From the NCBI GenBank assembly GCA_947259365.1, contig CAMYMC010000008.1:144957-208956 (forward strand): DNA of 64,000 nt. The letters run 5' to 3'. Position numbers and translations under genes: made by a program. Source of the DNA: an uncultured Acidimicrobiaceae bacterium. GTDB taxonomy: Bacteria > Actinomycetota > Acidimicrobiia > Spongiisociales > UBA5794. How positions within the stretch are numbered: position 1 is the first letter of the stretch; every line of letters begins with the position of its first letter. The notes under the pieces are model-generated. The model made no database searches, had not been told where the DNA came from, and was given only the letters and a program-made list of their open reading frames with translations. Positions 19,750 to 28,553 of this stretch are shown one piece after another.

Positions 19750-20658
19750 GTGAACGCCGCCAGAGCCGCGACGGGCTCGCTGCGCGCCTGGATCATCGCC
19801 GCCCGACCGCCGACGCTGTGGGCGGCCGTTGCTCCCGTCGTCGTCGGCGGAGCCATCGCCATCGACGATGGAGTCTGGCGCTGCGACGTGTTCGTCGTCG
19901 TCCTCGTTGCCGCCGTTGCGATCCAGATCGGGGTGAACTTCGCCAACGATGTCGCGGATGCCGCCACCGGCGCGGACGGGGCCGGGCGCATCGGGCCGGT
20001 GCGGGCGGTCGCCTCCGGGCTCATCCCCCCGCTACGGATGTGGCGGGGAGTGGCGGCGGCCTTCGCAGTGGCGACGCTCGGCGGGGTCTATCTGATCTGG
20101 CAGGCGGGCCCGATCGTGCTCGTGATCGGGGTGGCCTCGATCATCGCCGCGCTCGGCTACACGGCCGGACCGTTCCCCTACGGCTACCGCGGCTACGGCG
20201 AGGTCTTCGTGTTCGTCTTCTTCGGCCTCGTTGCGACCGTCGGCACTCGGTTCGTCTTCGACCGGACCGCCCCGCCCTCGGCCTGGTTCGCGGGGATCGC
20301 GATGGGGCTTCTCGCGTCGGCGATCCTCGTTGCGAACAACTACCGCGACATCGACTCCGACGCCGCCGTCGGCAAGCGAACGCTGGCGGTGCGTACCGGC
20401 AGACGCGCCACGAGGGCCCTCTATGCGGCAACGATCGTCGGCGGTGTCGTCGTCTGCCCGGTTGCTGCCCTCGCCGGTTCCATGCCGGGGGGCGCCGCAA
20501 TCGCCGGTCTCGCTTTGCCGCTCACCGGCCCCCTCATCCGCACCATCACGCGAACAACGGCGGGGCCGCCCCTCATCGGTCTCCTCAAGGCGACGGCGAG
20601 ACTGCAGATCCTCGTCGCCGCTCTCCTCGCCGTCGGCATCGTCGCGTTGCCGGGGTGA
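19750..20658 (+). CDS. menA: 1,4-Dihydroxy-2-naphthoate polyprenyltransferase
   Basis: Membrane prenyltransferase attaching the isoprenoid tail to dihydroxynaphthoate (302 residues, about eight or nine helices). The first Asp-rich motif is NFANDVADAATGAD and the second is NNYRDIDSDAAVGKRT; the N-terminus WIIAARPPTLWAAVAPV is the typical MenA start. The GTG at 19750 follows the menB stop by one base, so the two are surely co-transcribed. Confidence 0.95.
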   Translation: MNAARAATGSLRAWIIAARPPTLWAAVAPVVVGGAIAIDDGVWRCDVFVVVLVAAVAIQIGVNFANDVADAATGADGAGRIGPVRAVASGLIPPLRMWRGVAAAFAVATLGGVYLIWQAGPIVLVIGVASIIAALGYTAGPFPYGYRGYGEVFVFVFFGLVATVGTRFVFDRTAPPSAWFAGIAMGLLASAILVANNYRDIDSDAAVGKRTLAVRTGRRATRALYAATIVGGVVVCPVAALAGSMPGGAAIAGLALPLTGPLIRTITRTTAGPPLIGLLKATARLQILVAALLAVGIVALPG

Positions 20659-20700
20659 CCCGGTCTCGCGCGACGGCGTAAAGCTCACCGCCGGCCGGGC

Positions 20701-20766
20701 CGATACATGAGACGCAGCCGGTTGCGAGCGGAGTTTCATCATCGCCGCGACGGCCGCCGATACATG
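20701..20766. repeat. Direct repeat CGATACATG, two copies 57 bp apart
   Basis: CGATACATG occurs at 20701-20709 and 20758-20766 downstream of menA in the non-coding stretch 20659-20896. It could be a binding-site pair or chance. Nothing else in this stretch looks coding. Confidence 0.25.
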
Positions 20767-20822
20767 CCCGGCACGTTCGCCGGGTATCGATGCACACGAC
20801 ACGGAATCCGTTTCCCGAGATG

Positions 20823-20844
20823 CCGCCGGCCTCAAGGCCGGCGG
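20823..20844 (+). terminator. GC-rich hairpin downstream of menA
   Basis: A 10-bp perfect stem, CCGCCGGCCT/AGGCCGGCGG, with a 2-nt turn (4 nt if the last pair opens). There is no T-tract after it, so intrinsic termination is plausible only in the loose actinobacterial sense; it also lies downstream of the small minus-strand gene. Confidence 0.35.
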
Positions 20845-20896
20845 AGTCTCGTTGCGGGGCCGGTCGCGTCGGATCACCGCTGCCCGGTCTCTCGGC

Positions 20897-21121
20897 TCAC
20901 TCCCCGCCCGACGGGGAGCCCCCCGCCCTCCATCCGATGAGCGCACCGCCGACGGAGCCGGCCGCGGCGCCTGCCAGCGAGATGGCGATCCCCGGCCCGA
21001 GATCCGCCGAGCCTGCGGCGCGCCCGAGCACCCACGACGCGACGAGGGCTCCGACGACGAGACCGAACGAGGCCCCGACGACGAGACCGAGCAAGAGACG
21101 GCGAAATCGCGGCATGTCCAT
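20897..21121 (-). CDS. Small two-helix membrane protein
   Basis: A 74-residue protein starting MDMPRFRRLL: a basic N-terminus, a first hydrophobic helix (LLLGLVVGASFGLVVGALVA), a short polar turn, a second Ala/Gly-rich helix (IAISLAGAAAGSVGGALIGW) and a charged tail. Both helices are dense in small residues (GxxxG-like), suggesting helix packing. It sits between menA and menD on the opposite strand, divergent from menD by 89 nt. Function unknown. The composition argues for a real protein, but there is no family evidence. Confidence 0.55.
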   Translation of the reverse strand: MDMPRFRRLLLGLVVGASFGLVVGALVASWVLGRAAGSADLGPGIAISLAGAAAGSVGGALIGWRAGGSPSGGE

Positions 21122-21198
21122 GGTCGGCGCAGCTGTGGCGTGCCGGTGAAGCTACCAGCGCCCCGCCCGCCCGGATCCGGGCCGGCACGCCCTCACGG

Positions 21199-21204
21199 TA
21201 TCCT
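21199..21204 (+). promoter_or_regulatory. -10 box, leaderless type
   Basis: TATCCT ends 6 nt before the GTG of menD at 21211; no Shine-Dalgarno is present. Confidence 0.4.
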
Positions 21205-21210
21205 GCGCCC

Positions 21211-22908
21211 GTGACCGGGCCCGCCTCTGCGAGAGCATTCACTTCAGCGTTCGTCGGCGCCCTCGAGCAGCTCGGAGTGCGCCACGTCTGCATCTCTCCG
21301 GGGGCGCGGAACAGCGCGCTTTCGCTCGCCTTCGGCGCCTCGGGCGTCCGGAGATGGATCCACCACGACGAGCGCTCCGCCGGCTTCTTCGCCCTAGGTC
21401 TCGCCAGGGTCACCGGCTCGGCCGCCGCCGTCGTCACCACCTCCGGCACCGCGGCCGCCGAGCTCCTGCCGGCGATCGTCGAGGCCCGAGCCGGGCGCGT
21501 CCCGCTCCTCGCACTGACAGCCGACCGGCCCCCCGAGCTGAGGTCGGTCGGCGCGCCGCAGGCCATCGACCAGATGAAGATGTACGGGGACGCCGTCAAG
21601 TGGTTCCACGACGCCGGCGTGCCGGGAGGCAACGACCCCGAGCGGATCGCGACCCACCTCGCCGCCCACGCCCTGTCGCTGACCGCCGATCCCCCCGCGG
21701 GCCCGGTCCACGTCAACGTCCCGTTCCGGGAGCCGCTCGTCGCCGGCTCCGGCCCGCCCCCGGCTCCGGTCTCGCCACCGGGGGCGCTGCGCGGCCCGAT
21801 GCTGCCCGGTGATGGTGAGCTCGAGGCGGCGGCCGAGGTGTTGTCCGGGCGCAGGATCCTCGTCGTCGCCGGTGCCGTCGACGATCCGTCGTTCCCCGCC
21901 GCCACCGCAGACCTCGCCACCAGAGCCGGGGCGCCGGTGCACGCCGATCCCCTCTCCGGGCTCCGCCACGGAGGCCACGACCGTTCGTCGGTCATCACCG
22001 GCTTCGACGTGCTCGCGGCGGCGGGCATGCTCTCCGCCCTGAGGCCGGAAGCCGTCCTCCGCTTCGGCGGCGTTCCGACCTCGAAGGCGGTGTGGTCCTG
22101 GCTCGCCGCCAACGACGACGTCCCTCAGGTCCTCGTCGAGCCCGCCGGGTGGCGAGACCCGACGTACAGTGCCCGCCTCGTCGTGCGCGGAGACCCTGCG
22201 GGCACCGCCACCGGCCTGGCGAAGTTGCTGGCACCGGCCCCCGCCGGCTGGCTCGAGGCATGGCGGGAGGCAGCATCTGCGGCCGAGTACGCCGTCGAGA
22301 CGACCTTGACCGGGACCGAGTCGTTGACCGAGCCCGAGGTGGCTCGGGTGGTGAGCCGCCTCGGCCGCGGCGTCGTCGGCGTTGCGTCTTCGATGCCGGT
22401 TCGCGATCTCGACGCGTTCGGGCTCACCAGCGCCGCCCCGGTTCGCTATGTCGCCAATCGCGGAGCGAACGGGATCGACGGGACGATCTCGATGACGCTG
22501 GGGGCCGTCGCCGCCAGCGGCGGGCACGGGCTGGCGCTCGTCGGCGACGTCGCCGCACTCCACGACCTCACCGCGCTGCGCACCGCGGCCCGGCTGGAGC
22601 TCCCGCTCACGACGATCGTCGTCCACAACGACGGTGGAGGCATCTTCCACTTCCTCCCCCATGCCGAGCCAACCTCCCCCACCGTGTTCGAGGAGCTCTT
22701 CGGGACCCCGCACGGAACCGACTTCGTCGCGGTCTCACATGCCCTCGGAGTGCCCGCAGCCCGGATCGGGGACACGGCGCAGCTCGAGGCCGCACTCGAG
22801 CCCCGCGACGGGCCGTTCCTCGTCGAGGTACGCACCGACCGCGCCGCAAACGTCGAGCTACACCGAGCCATCATCGAGGAGGTCCGGCGGCGAGTCAGCG
22901 CCGTCTGA
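21211..22908 (+). CDS. menD: SEPHCHC synthase (MenD)
   Basis: Thiamine-diphosphate enzyme that couples isochorismate with the 2-oxoglutarate-derived succinyl semialdehyde unit (565 residues). The cofactor-activating Glu is in IHHDERSAGFFALG; TADRPPELRSVGAPQAIDQ is a MenD-specific stretch; the TPP/Mg motif is GDVAALHD with HNDGGGIFHFLP. It starts with GTG and appears leaderless. It is convergent with menF with a 16-nt gap, so the two sequential enzymes are transcribed towards each other. Confidence 0.96.
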   Translation: MTGPASARAFTSAFVGALEQLGVRHVCISPGARNSALSLAFGASGVRRWIHHDERSAGFFALGLARVTGSAAAVVTTSGTAAAELLPAIVEARAGRVPLLALTADRPPELRSVGAPQAIDQMKMYGDAVKWFHDAGVPGGNDPERIATHLAAHALSLTADPPAGPVHVNVPFREPLVAGSGPPPAPVSPPGALRGPMLPGDGELEAAAEVLSGRRILVVAGAVDDPSFPAATADLATRAGAPVHADPLSGLRHGGHDRSSVITGFDVLAAAGMLSALRPEAVLRFGGVPTSKAVWSWLAANDDVPQVLVEPAGWRDPTYSARLVVRGDPAGTATGLAKLLAPAPAGWLEAWREAASAAEYAVETTLTGTESLTEPEVARVVSRLGRGVVGVASSMPVRDLDAFGLTSAAPVRYVANRGANGIDGTISMTLGAVAASGGHGLALVGDVAALHDLTALRTAARLELPLTTIVVHNDGGGIFHFLPHAEPTSPTVFEELFGTPHGTDFVAVSHALGVPAARIGDTAQLEAALEPRDGPFLVEVRTDRAANVELHRAIIEEVRRRVSAV

Positions 22909-22924
22909 TGCAGGGACCGCCGCC

Positions 22925-24247
22925 TCAGGTCGCCGACAGCAGCTCGAGGAGGGGCCGCAACTTCAGCCTCGTCTCCACGAGTTCGGTCTCCGGATGGGAG
23001 TCCGCCACGATGCCGGCGCCGGCGTAGAGCCGGGCGGAGACGCCCCGGATCAGCGCGCAGCGCAGGCTCAGCGCCAGGCTGCAGTCTCCCGACGGCGTCG
23101 CCCAGCCGATCCCGCCCGTGTACCACCCGCGGTCGAGGTTCTCGACCTTGTCGATGAAAGCGACGGCGGCAGGCCGGGGCGTGCCCCCGACGGCCGGAGT
23201 CGGGTGCAGCGCGTCGAGGATCCGGAACGGACTCGCATCGCTGCCGAGGCTGCCGACGATCTCGGTCGACAGGTGCTGGACGGTCGCCATTCGCCGCAAC
23301 GACGGCTGATCGGGCACCGACAGGTCCCGGGTGAACGGGGCGAGGCGCTCCCTGATGTCGTCGACGACGATGGCATGCTCGCGACGATCCTTGGCGCTGG
23401 TCATGAGTGCCTCGCCCAGCCACCGGTCGTCGTCCTCCCCCTCACCTCGAGCGGCCGATCCGGCGAGCGGATTGAGTCTCACCGTGGTGCCCGCCTTGTC
23501 GAGCAGCAGCTCCGGGCTGGCACCGATGAACGCTGCGTCGCCGGCCTGCCAGCCGAAGGCGTAGCACTGCGGGTATGCCGCAGCGAGGTGCGCGGCGAGG
23601 TCGAACGGTGCCGACGGCGTCTCGGCAGTCACCACCACGGAACGGCCGAGGACGACCTTGTCGAGAGAGCCGGCACGAATGGAGGCGACGGCTTCCGCCA
23701 CGGTCTCTCGCCACTCGGCCGGGCTCGGATGGCTCGCGATCGAATGCGGGCCGGGGTCCGGTGGCTCCGGGCTTCCCGGCGCATCCAGGCTCCCGAGGAG
23801 CCCAGCGACGCTTGCGGCGTCGGCCGATGGGGGCAACGCCGCCATCAGCCATGCGTCCCCGCCGGTGCGGCCCACGGCGAGACGGGGCAGCACCGCGTCG
23901 GCGCCACCATATCCCCGCCAGTCGTCCGTTCTCGGCCCGTCCGGGGAGAACGCAAAGCCGATGAAGAGGCGAAACGGCTCCGGCAGATCGCCGAGGACGG
24001 CAACGGCGCGTCCAAGCTGGAGAAAGCGCGACGGCCCCGCCCGCGAAGCCTCCCAGGCCACGCCCAGGCCGGCCCATGATTCACCTGCCGGCGTCGAGAA
24101 GTACTGCGCCGACCCGAAGAGAGGCGCACCGGCGCGGGCAAAATCGAGCGGGGCCGTCGCGGTCGGGATCGCGACAAGTCGAAGCGGCCCCGACGCCGCA
24201 TCGAGGCGGCGCGTCAGCTCCGCGATCTCGGACTTCGGAATCAACAC
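22925..24247 (-). CDS. menF: Isochorismate synthase
   Basis: Converts chorismate to isochorismate, the entry step to menaquinone. The C-terminal chorismate-binding half has the general-base Lys in GSLDKVVLGRS, the Mg-binding Glu region SAKDRREHAIVVDDIR, HPTPAVGGTPR and RGWYTGGIGW. At 440 residues it is normal for an MenF/EntC-type enzyme, and the neighbouring menD makes menaquinone rather than siderophore the likely use. The start is GTG 24247, just downstream of a frame-disturbed hydrolase gene. Confidence 0.93.
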   Translation of the reverse strand: MLIPKSEIAELTRRLDAASGPLRLVAIPTATAPLDFARAGAPLFGSAQYFSTPAGESWAGLGVAWEASRAGPSRFLQLGRAVAVLGDLPEPFRLFIGFAFSPDGPRTDDWRGYGGADAVLPRLAVGRTGGDAWLMAALPPSADAASVAGLLGSLDAPGSPEPPDPGPHSIASHPSPAEWRETVAEAVASIRAGSLDKVVLGRSVVVTAETPSAPFDLAAHLAAAYPQCYAFGWQAGDAAFIGASPELLLDKAGTTVRLNPLAGSAARGEGEDDDRWLGEALMTSAKDRREHAIVVDDIRERLAPFTRDLSVPDQPSLRRMATVQHLSTEIVGSLGSDASPFRILDALHPTPAVGGTPRPAAVAFIDKVENLDRGWYTGGIGWATPSGDCSLALSLRCALIRGVSARLYAGAGIVADSHPETELVETRLKLRPLLELLSAT

Positions 24248-25053
24248 CGCCGGGATGTTACCGAGGGCCTGATCCCAACCCCGCCCCGGCGGCGCCGGCC
24301 ACCAGCATCGCGGTTGCGGCCGGGTCCTCCATTGGGAGGAAGTGGGTCGTGGCCGGCACCACCCTCACCGGCGACGAGGAGGACGGGTACCGCCAGCTCA
24401 CCGAGCCGGTCGTACGCGCCGTGGTCCAGACCGGCTGCGAAGAACTCCGCTTCGTGCTCGGGAGCGCACTTCAGCTCTACGCCCCCGTCGGCCTCGCCGA
24501 GCCCGTGGGTGACGTATGCGGCGAGCACCCTCTCGTCCCAGCCGGAAAACGCGGGCTTGGCCCGCCAGCTCTCCTCGGCTTCCTGGCGTGAGGAGAACCG
24601 ACGTCGGCGTCTTCGCGCTGCCACAGCGACCGCGACCTCCGGGCGTCGCCGGCGCGGGCCGGGGAAGACGATCGGCTCGACGAGCACGAGCGATGCGAAC
24701 GTCCCGGGAGCGGTGAGCTCGGCGAGGACGAGGGCGGCCGCTCCGCCGGAATGGCCGACGCCGGTGATCCCGATGGCACCGTCGGCGACGGCGAGCACGT
24801 CGTGCCCGAGGTCCCACCAGTCGTAGGGAGGAACGACGGCATCACTGTCGCCGTGAGATCGCTGGTCGAACGCGGTCGCCTCGAAGCCGGGGAGGAGCGC
24901 CCCCAGCTCGACGAATACGGGACCCCAGACCTCCTTGCAGAACCCCGTCGCGTGAGCAGCGATGATCTGTGGCCCGCCCGAGCCGTGCCGCCATCGCCGG
25001 GTCGCCAACCCGATGTTCCCCGCGCGCACGAACGCCGGGTGGTCGACGCGCAT
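24241..25053 (-). CDS. Alpha/beta hydrolase, 3' end apparently frameshifted by an internal loss
   Basis: An alpha/beta-hydrolase fold protein (270 residues as read) with oxyanion region HATGFCKEVWGPV, strand FDQRSHGDS and nucleophile S102 in GVGHSGGAAAL. The start at 25053 overlaps the CBS-BON stop as TGATG. After PVLLVAGE the open frame becomes Arg/Gly-rich nonsense, while the family C-terminus with the catalytic His (TTHFLPMEDPAATAML) is present in another frame, ending at TAA 24258-24260, 10 nt before menF. About 25-30 residues normally lying between these points, including the acid residue, are missing. The gene is therefore broken, or the sequence is wrong here. It may have been a MenH-like enzyme, but the motifs do not show that. 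Confidence 0.7.
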   Translation of the reverse strand: MRVDHPAFVRAGNIGLATRRWRHGSGGPQIIAAHATGFCKEVWGPVFVELGALLPGFEATAFDQRSHGDSDAVVPPYDWWDLGHDVLAVADGAIGITGVGHSGGAAALVLAELTAPGTFASLVLVEPIVFPGPRRRRPEVAVAVAARRRRRRFSSRQEAEESWRAKPAFSGWDERVLAAYVTHGLGEADGGVELKCAPEHEAEFFAAGLDHGAYDRLGELAVPVLLVAGEGGAGHDPLPPNGGPGRNRDAGGRRRRGGVGIRPSVTSRRC

Positions 25054-25640
25054 CAGCCGTCGTCGAGCCGCCACGTGAGCGTGTTCTCGACACGGACGAC
25101 GCCGTCGAGGCGGCGTGCCAGCTCCTCGAGCAGTCGGGATTCGTTGCGCGTCCCGATCTCACCGGAGAAATGGACGATCCCGTCCGCCACCCGGACGTCG
25201 ATGTCGTCGGGATCGACGAACAGGACCCGCCGCAACAGGTCTTCACGGATCTCGTCTTCGATGACCTCGTCGGGCCTGGTGAAGGCAGCGACGACGTCGA
25301 GGCGAGAGATGATCCCGAGGATGCGGTCCTCGGCGTCGACGACCGGAAGCCGCTTGACATCCTGGACGACCATGACCTTCGCCGCGTCGGTGATGGGTTG
25401 GTCGGGAGCGATGGTCACGACGCCCCGGTTCATCACCTCGCCCACGGTCTCGACCGGACGTGGGTCCTCCGCCGCGCCCCTCGCCACCTCGAGCCGGAGG
25501 AAGTCGGCTTCGGTGATGATGCCGACGAGGCACGAGGCCTCGTCGCACACCGGCAAGCCGCTCACCCGGTGCCGGAACATCAGGCGGGCAGCGTCGTTGA
25601 TCGGGGTGTCGGGTGACACCACGATCACATCCGTGGTCAT
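25053..25640 (-). CDS. Two-CBS plus BON domain protein
   Basis: A 195-residue protein: CBS domain 1 (about 1-55, TTDVIVVSPDTPINDAARL), CBS domain 2 (about 66-120, ending RILGIISRLDVV) and a BON domain (about 128-195, VRVADGIVHFSGEIGTR). CBS pairs sense adenine nucleotides and BON domains bind membranes or phospholipids, so this is a likely energy-state sensor at the membrane. The ATG at 25640 falls inside what is often the first CBS motif; no in-frame start is visible upstream. It lies between the acyl-CoA synthetase fusion (72 nt) and the hydrolase (1-nt overlap). Confidence 0.88.
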   Translation of the reverse strand: MTTDVIVVSPDTPINDAARLMFRHRVSGLPVCDEASCLVGIITEADFLRLEVARGAAEDPRPVETVGEVMNRGVVTIAPDQPITDAAKVMVVQDVKRLPVVDAEDRILGIISRLDVVAAFTRPDEVIEDEIREDLLRRVLFVDPDDIDVRVADGIVHFSGEIGTRNESRLLEELARRLDGVVRVENTLTWRLDDG

Positions 25641-25712
25641 GAGATCGACAACGCGAATCTGCTCGGCCCTCCGTGTGCAGCGCTCATTCTGACACGCCCC
25701 GGGGCGCCCCGG

Positions 25713-28448
25713 TCACACCGAGGCGCGAACGTCGCGCCGCGACGGCACGAAGGGCCCGGCGGCGTGACGGACGCGGATCCTGGCGTCGACGACCGTGACC
25801 CCCGAGCCGGGCTCCGCGACCTTCACCGGGTTGAGATCCATCTCCGCGATCTCGGGCACGTCGTCGATGAGGGCCGAGACCCGGAGCAGCGCTTCCTCGA
25901 GGGCGGCGACATCGCCCCGAGCGCCACCCCGGTACCCCTCGAGGAGCCGAGCGGACTTCACCTCGCGGATCATCTCGGCGGCATCGAGATCGGAAAGGGG
26001 GTGGATCCGAAACGCAACGTCTTCGATGAGTTCGACGAACACGCCCCCGAGTCCGAACACGACGAGCGGACCGAAACTGGGATCCTCCGCCATGCCGATG
26101 AGCACCTCGTGGCCTCCGGCGACGTACTGCTGAACGAGGGCGCCGGATGCATCCCCCACCGCACCGGTGACGGCCCGGTACGCCTCGCGGATCGCTGTCG
26201 CTCCCTCGACGTCGAGCACGACGCCGCCGACATCGGACTTGTGCAGCGCGCTCGCCGAAACGACCTTCAGCACGACGGGGCCACCGAGACGTTCGGCGAT
26301 CTCGACGGCCTCGTCCTCGGAGCCGGCGACCCCCGACCCCGGGAGGCGGAGGTGATAGCCGCCAAGCACCGCGGCGACCTCATGCAGCTCGAGCCAGCCG
26401 CCGTCGGCCCCCAACCGCTCCAGGGCAGTTGCGACGACGTCCCGCACGGCCTCCGTCGCGACGTCCGCGAACACCGCCGCCTCGCCCTCGGGCCGGGCAC
26501 GCCACTCCGCGTACTCGACGGCCCTGACGAGCGCCCGTGCTGCCTGCTCGGGGAACGGGTACGACGGCACCCGCCGGTCGCCGGAGGCGAGCTCCTCGGG
26601 GGCGCCACGTGAGCTCATGTAGACGCTGAGGAACGTCCTGTGGCCGTGGTGGGCGGCCCCGGCCCCCCGGATCGCCTCAGCGACGGCCTCGGCGCCTTCC
26701 ACCGTCGGCGGCACGAAGATGGCGATGACGGCGTCGACCTCGTCGGACCCGAGCATGAGATCGAGACATGCCGCGTATTCGGCGGGCCCGGCCGCGGCGA
26801 TCATGTCGACCGGGTTGGCGACGGCCGCCGCCGGCGCGAGGTGTGACCGAAGCGCCGCCTGGAGTCCCGGCGAGAGCTCGACGACGTCGAGGCCGCGCGA
26901 CTCGAGGGCATCGACGGCGAGGATCGCGGGGCCGCCCGCGTTCGTGACGATGCCGACGCGGCGACCTCCGGGCAGGGGCTGGTTGGCGAGGAGAGCCGTC
27001 ACGTCGAAGAGCTGACCGAGCGTCTCGGTCCGGATGACGCCGGCCTGACGGAAGAGCGCATCGACGGCGACGTCGAGGGAGGCCAGAGAGCCGGTGTGGC
27101 TGCTCGCGGCCCTGGCCCCGGCCGAGGTGCGGCCTGACTTCACCGCGACGATGGGTTTGGTGCGCCCGATACGGCGGGCGACGCGCGAGAACCTCCTCGG
27201 GTTCCCGAACGACTCGAGGTAGAGGAGGATCACGTCGGTGGACGGATCGTCCTCCCAGTAGAGAAGGAGGTCGTTGCCGGAGACATCCGCTTTGTTCCCG
27301 ACCGAGACGAAGCTCGAGATGCCGATGTTGAGCTGTGCGGCATAATCCAGGATCGCAATGCCGAGCGCACCCGACTGGCTCGACATGGCGACGTTTCCTC
27401 GCGGCGGCGACAGCGGCCCGAACTGGCCGTCCACGCTCACCACAGGGTCGGTGTTGAGCACCCCCATGCAGTTCGGCCCCACCATGCGCAGACCACCGGA
27501 ACGGACCACCTCGAGCAGCTCCAGCTCCCTGGCTCGCCCCTCAGGGCCGGTCTCGCCGAAGCCGGCCGAGATGACGACGATGCCGCGCACGCCTTTGGCG
27601 ACGCACTCGCGGGCCACGTCGATGACGTGGGATGCCGGCACGACGATGAACGCGAGGTCCACCGGATCGGGGATGTCGGTGATCGACGGGTAGGCGCGTA
27701 CCGAGCGGACGACGTTCGTTCCCGGGTTCACCGGGAACACAGGGCCGGTGAAGTCGCCGGTGAGGAGGTTGGCGAAGAGCCTCCCGCCGATCGACGTCGG
27801 GTCTCTGCTGGCTCCGATGACGGCGATCGAGTGCGGATAGAAGATCGGGAGCAGCGACGCCGCGACCGCCCGCTTCTCGTGCTCGTCGCCGGCGGCCAGC
27901 GTCTCCGGCGACTCCTCGGTCGGGAAATCGACGACGTAGACGCCTTCTTCGATGGTCCGGGTGAGCTGGTACCCCGCGTTGCGGAAGACCCGGAGCATCG
28001 CGTGGTTGTCGGCCAGCACGTACGCCCGGAACGCGCCGATCCCCCGGGTCCTGGCGTACGCCGTCAGCTGTTGTAGGAGCGCGGTGCCGATGCCGCGGCC
28101 CTGGGCGTCGTCGACGACCGCGAACGCGACCTCGGCGGCGACCTCGTCCCCGTCCGAGCGCTCGTAGCGGCCGACCCCGACGACCACGCCGTCGTCGAGC
28201 ACGACGAACGCCATCCGGTCGTCGTAGTCGAGCTCCGTGAAGTAACGGAGCTCGTCGGGATCGAGCCGCCGTTTCACCCTGAAGAAGCGCTGATAGACGC
28301 TCTGGCGGGACATCCGGCCGAGCATGCTCTGGAGGGCGTCCCCGTCCGCGGGGAGAATCGGCCGCATCCGCGCGACCCCGCCGTCCTTGAGCACGAGATC
28401 GAAGATCCAGGACTCCGGATACCCGGCGGGGAGGACGTCGCCGCTCAT
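25713..28448 (-). CDS. GNAT / ADP-forming acyl-CoA synthetase-like fusion (Pat-type protein lysine acyltransferase)
   Basis: A 911-residue fusion. Residues 1-180 are a GNAT domain with acetyl-CoA loop DAQGRGIGTALLQQL. Then follow the CoA-binding domain (SIAVIGASRDPTSIGGRLF), the succinyl-CoA-ligase-like domains with the phospho-His motif ASSHTGSLAS, and a C-terminal ATP-grasp domain (SALHKSDVGGVV, DLNPVKV). Proteins of this build acetylate and silence acyl-CoA synthetases; the retained His and ATP-grasp motifs leave ADP-forming CoA ligase activity possible. The GNAT domain is N-terminal, the reverse of the enterobacterial Pat order. It heads a run with CBS-BON, hydrolase and menF. Confidence 0.88.
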   Translation of the reverse strand: MSGDVLPAGYPESWIFDLVLKDGGVARMRPILPADGDALQSMLGRMSRQSVYQRFFRVKRRLDPDELRYFTELDYDDRMAFVVLDDGVVVGVGRYERSDGDEVAAEVAFAVVDDAQGRGIGTALLQQLTAYARTRGIGAFRAYVLADNHAMLRVFRNAGYQLTRTIEEGVYVVDFPTEESPETLAAGDEHEKRAVAASLLPIFYPHSIAVIGASRDPTSIGGRLFANLLTGDFTGPVFPVNPGTNVVRSVRAYPSITDIPDPVDLAFIVVPASHVIDVARECVAKGVRGIVVISAGFGETGPEGRARELELLEVVRSGGLRMVGPNCMGVLNTDPVVSVDGQFGPLSPPRGNVAMSSQSGALGIAILDYAAQLNIGISSFVSVGNKADVSGNDLLLYWEDDPSTDVILLYLESFGNPRRFSRVARRIGRTKPIVAVKSGRTSAGARAASSHTGSLASLDVAVDALFRQAGVIRTETLGQLFDVTALLANQPLPGGRRVGIVTNAGGPAILAVDALESRGLDVVELSPGLQAALRSHLAPAAAVANPVDMIAAAGPAEYAACLDLMLGSDEVDAVIAIFVPPTVEGAEAVAEAIRGAGAAHHGHRTFLSVYMSSRGAPEELASGDRRVPSYPFPEQAARALVRAVEYAEWRARPEGEAAVFADVATEAVRDVVATALERLGADGGWLELHEVAAVLGGYHLRLPGSGVAGSEDEAVEIAERLGGPVVLKVVSASALHKSDVGGVVLDVEGATAIREAYRAVTGAVGDASGALVQQYVAGGHEVLIGMAEDPSFGPLVVFGLGGVFVELIEDVAFRIHPLSDLDAAEMIREVKSARLLEGYRGGARGDVAALEEALLRVSALIDDVPEIAEMDLNPVKVAEPGSGVTVVDARIRVRHAAGPFVPSRRDVRASV

Positions 28449-28538
28449 CGCCGGATTGTCTCATCGCGCCCGGGGGGCTCCCAATCGACGGCCCGGCCCG
28501 CCCCGGCGCCGGTCGCCGGAGCGACGGAGCCGGGCCGG

Positions 28539-28544
28539 TAGGCT
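28539..28544 (+). promoter_or_regulatory. -10 box, leaderless type
   Basis: TAGGCT ends 9 nt before the ATG at 28554 of the lipoprotein gene. Confidence 0.35.
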
Positions 28545-28553
28545 GGCGCCCCC

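Noticed and set aside
18030..20024. A 664-codon open frame on the minus strand over menE, menB and menA
   Set aside because: Its sequence is low in hydrophobic order and no domain is visible. menB and menA are certain on the other strand.
24241..25053. Calling the hydrolase MenH
   Set aside because: The nucleophile motif GHSGGAAAL and the HATGFCKEVW region do not look like MenH, and position beside menF alone is not enough.
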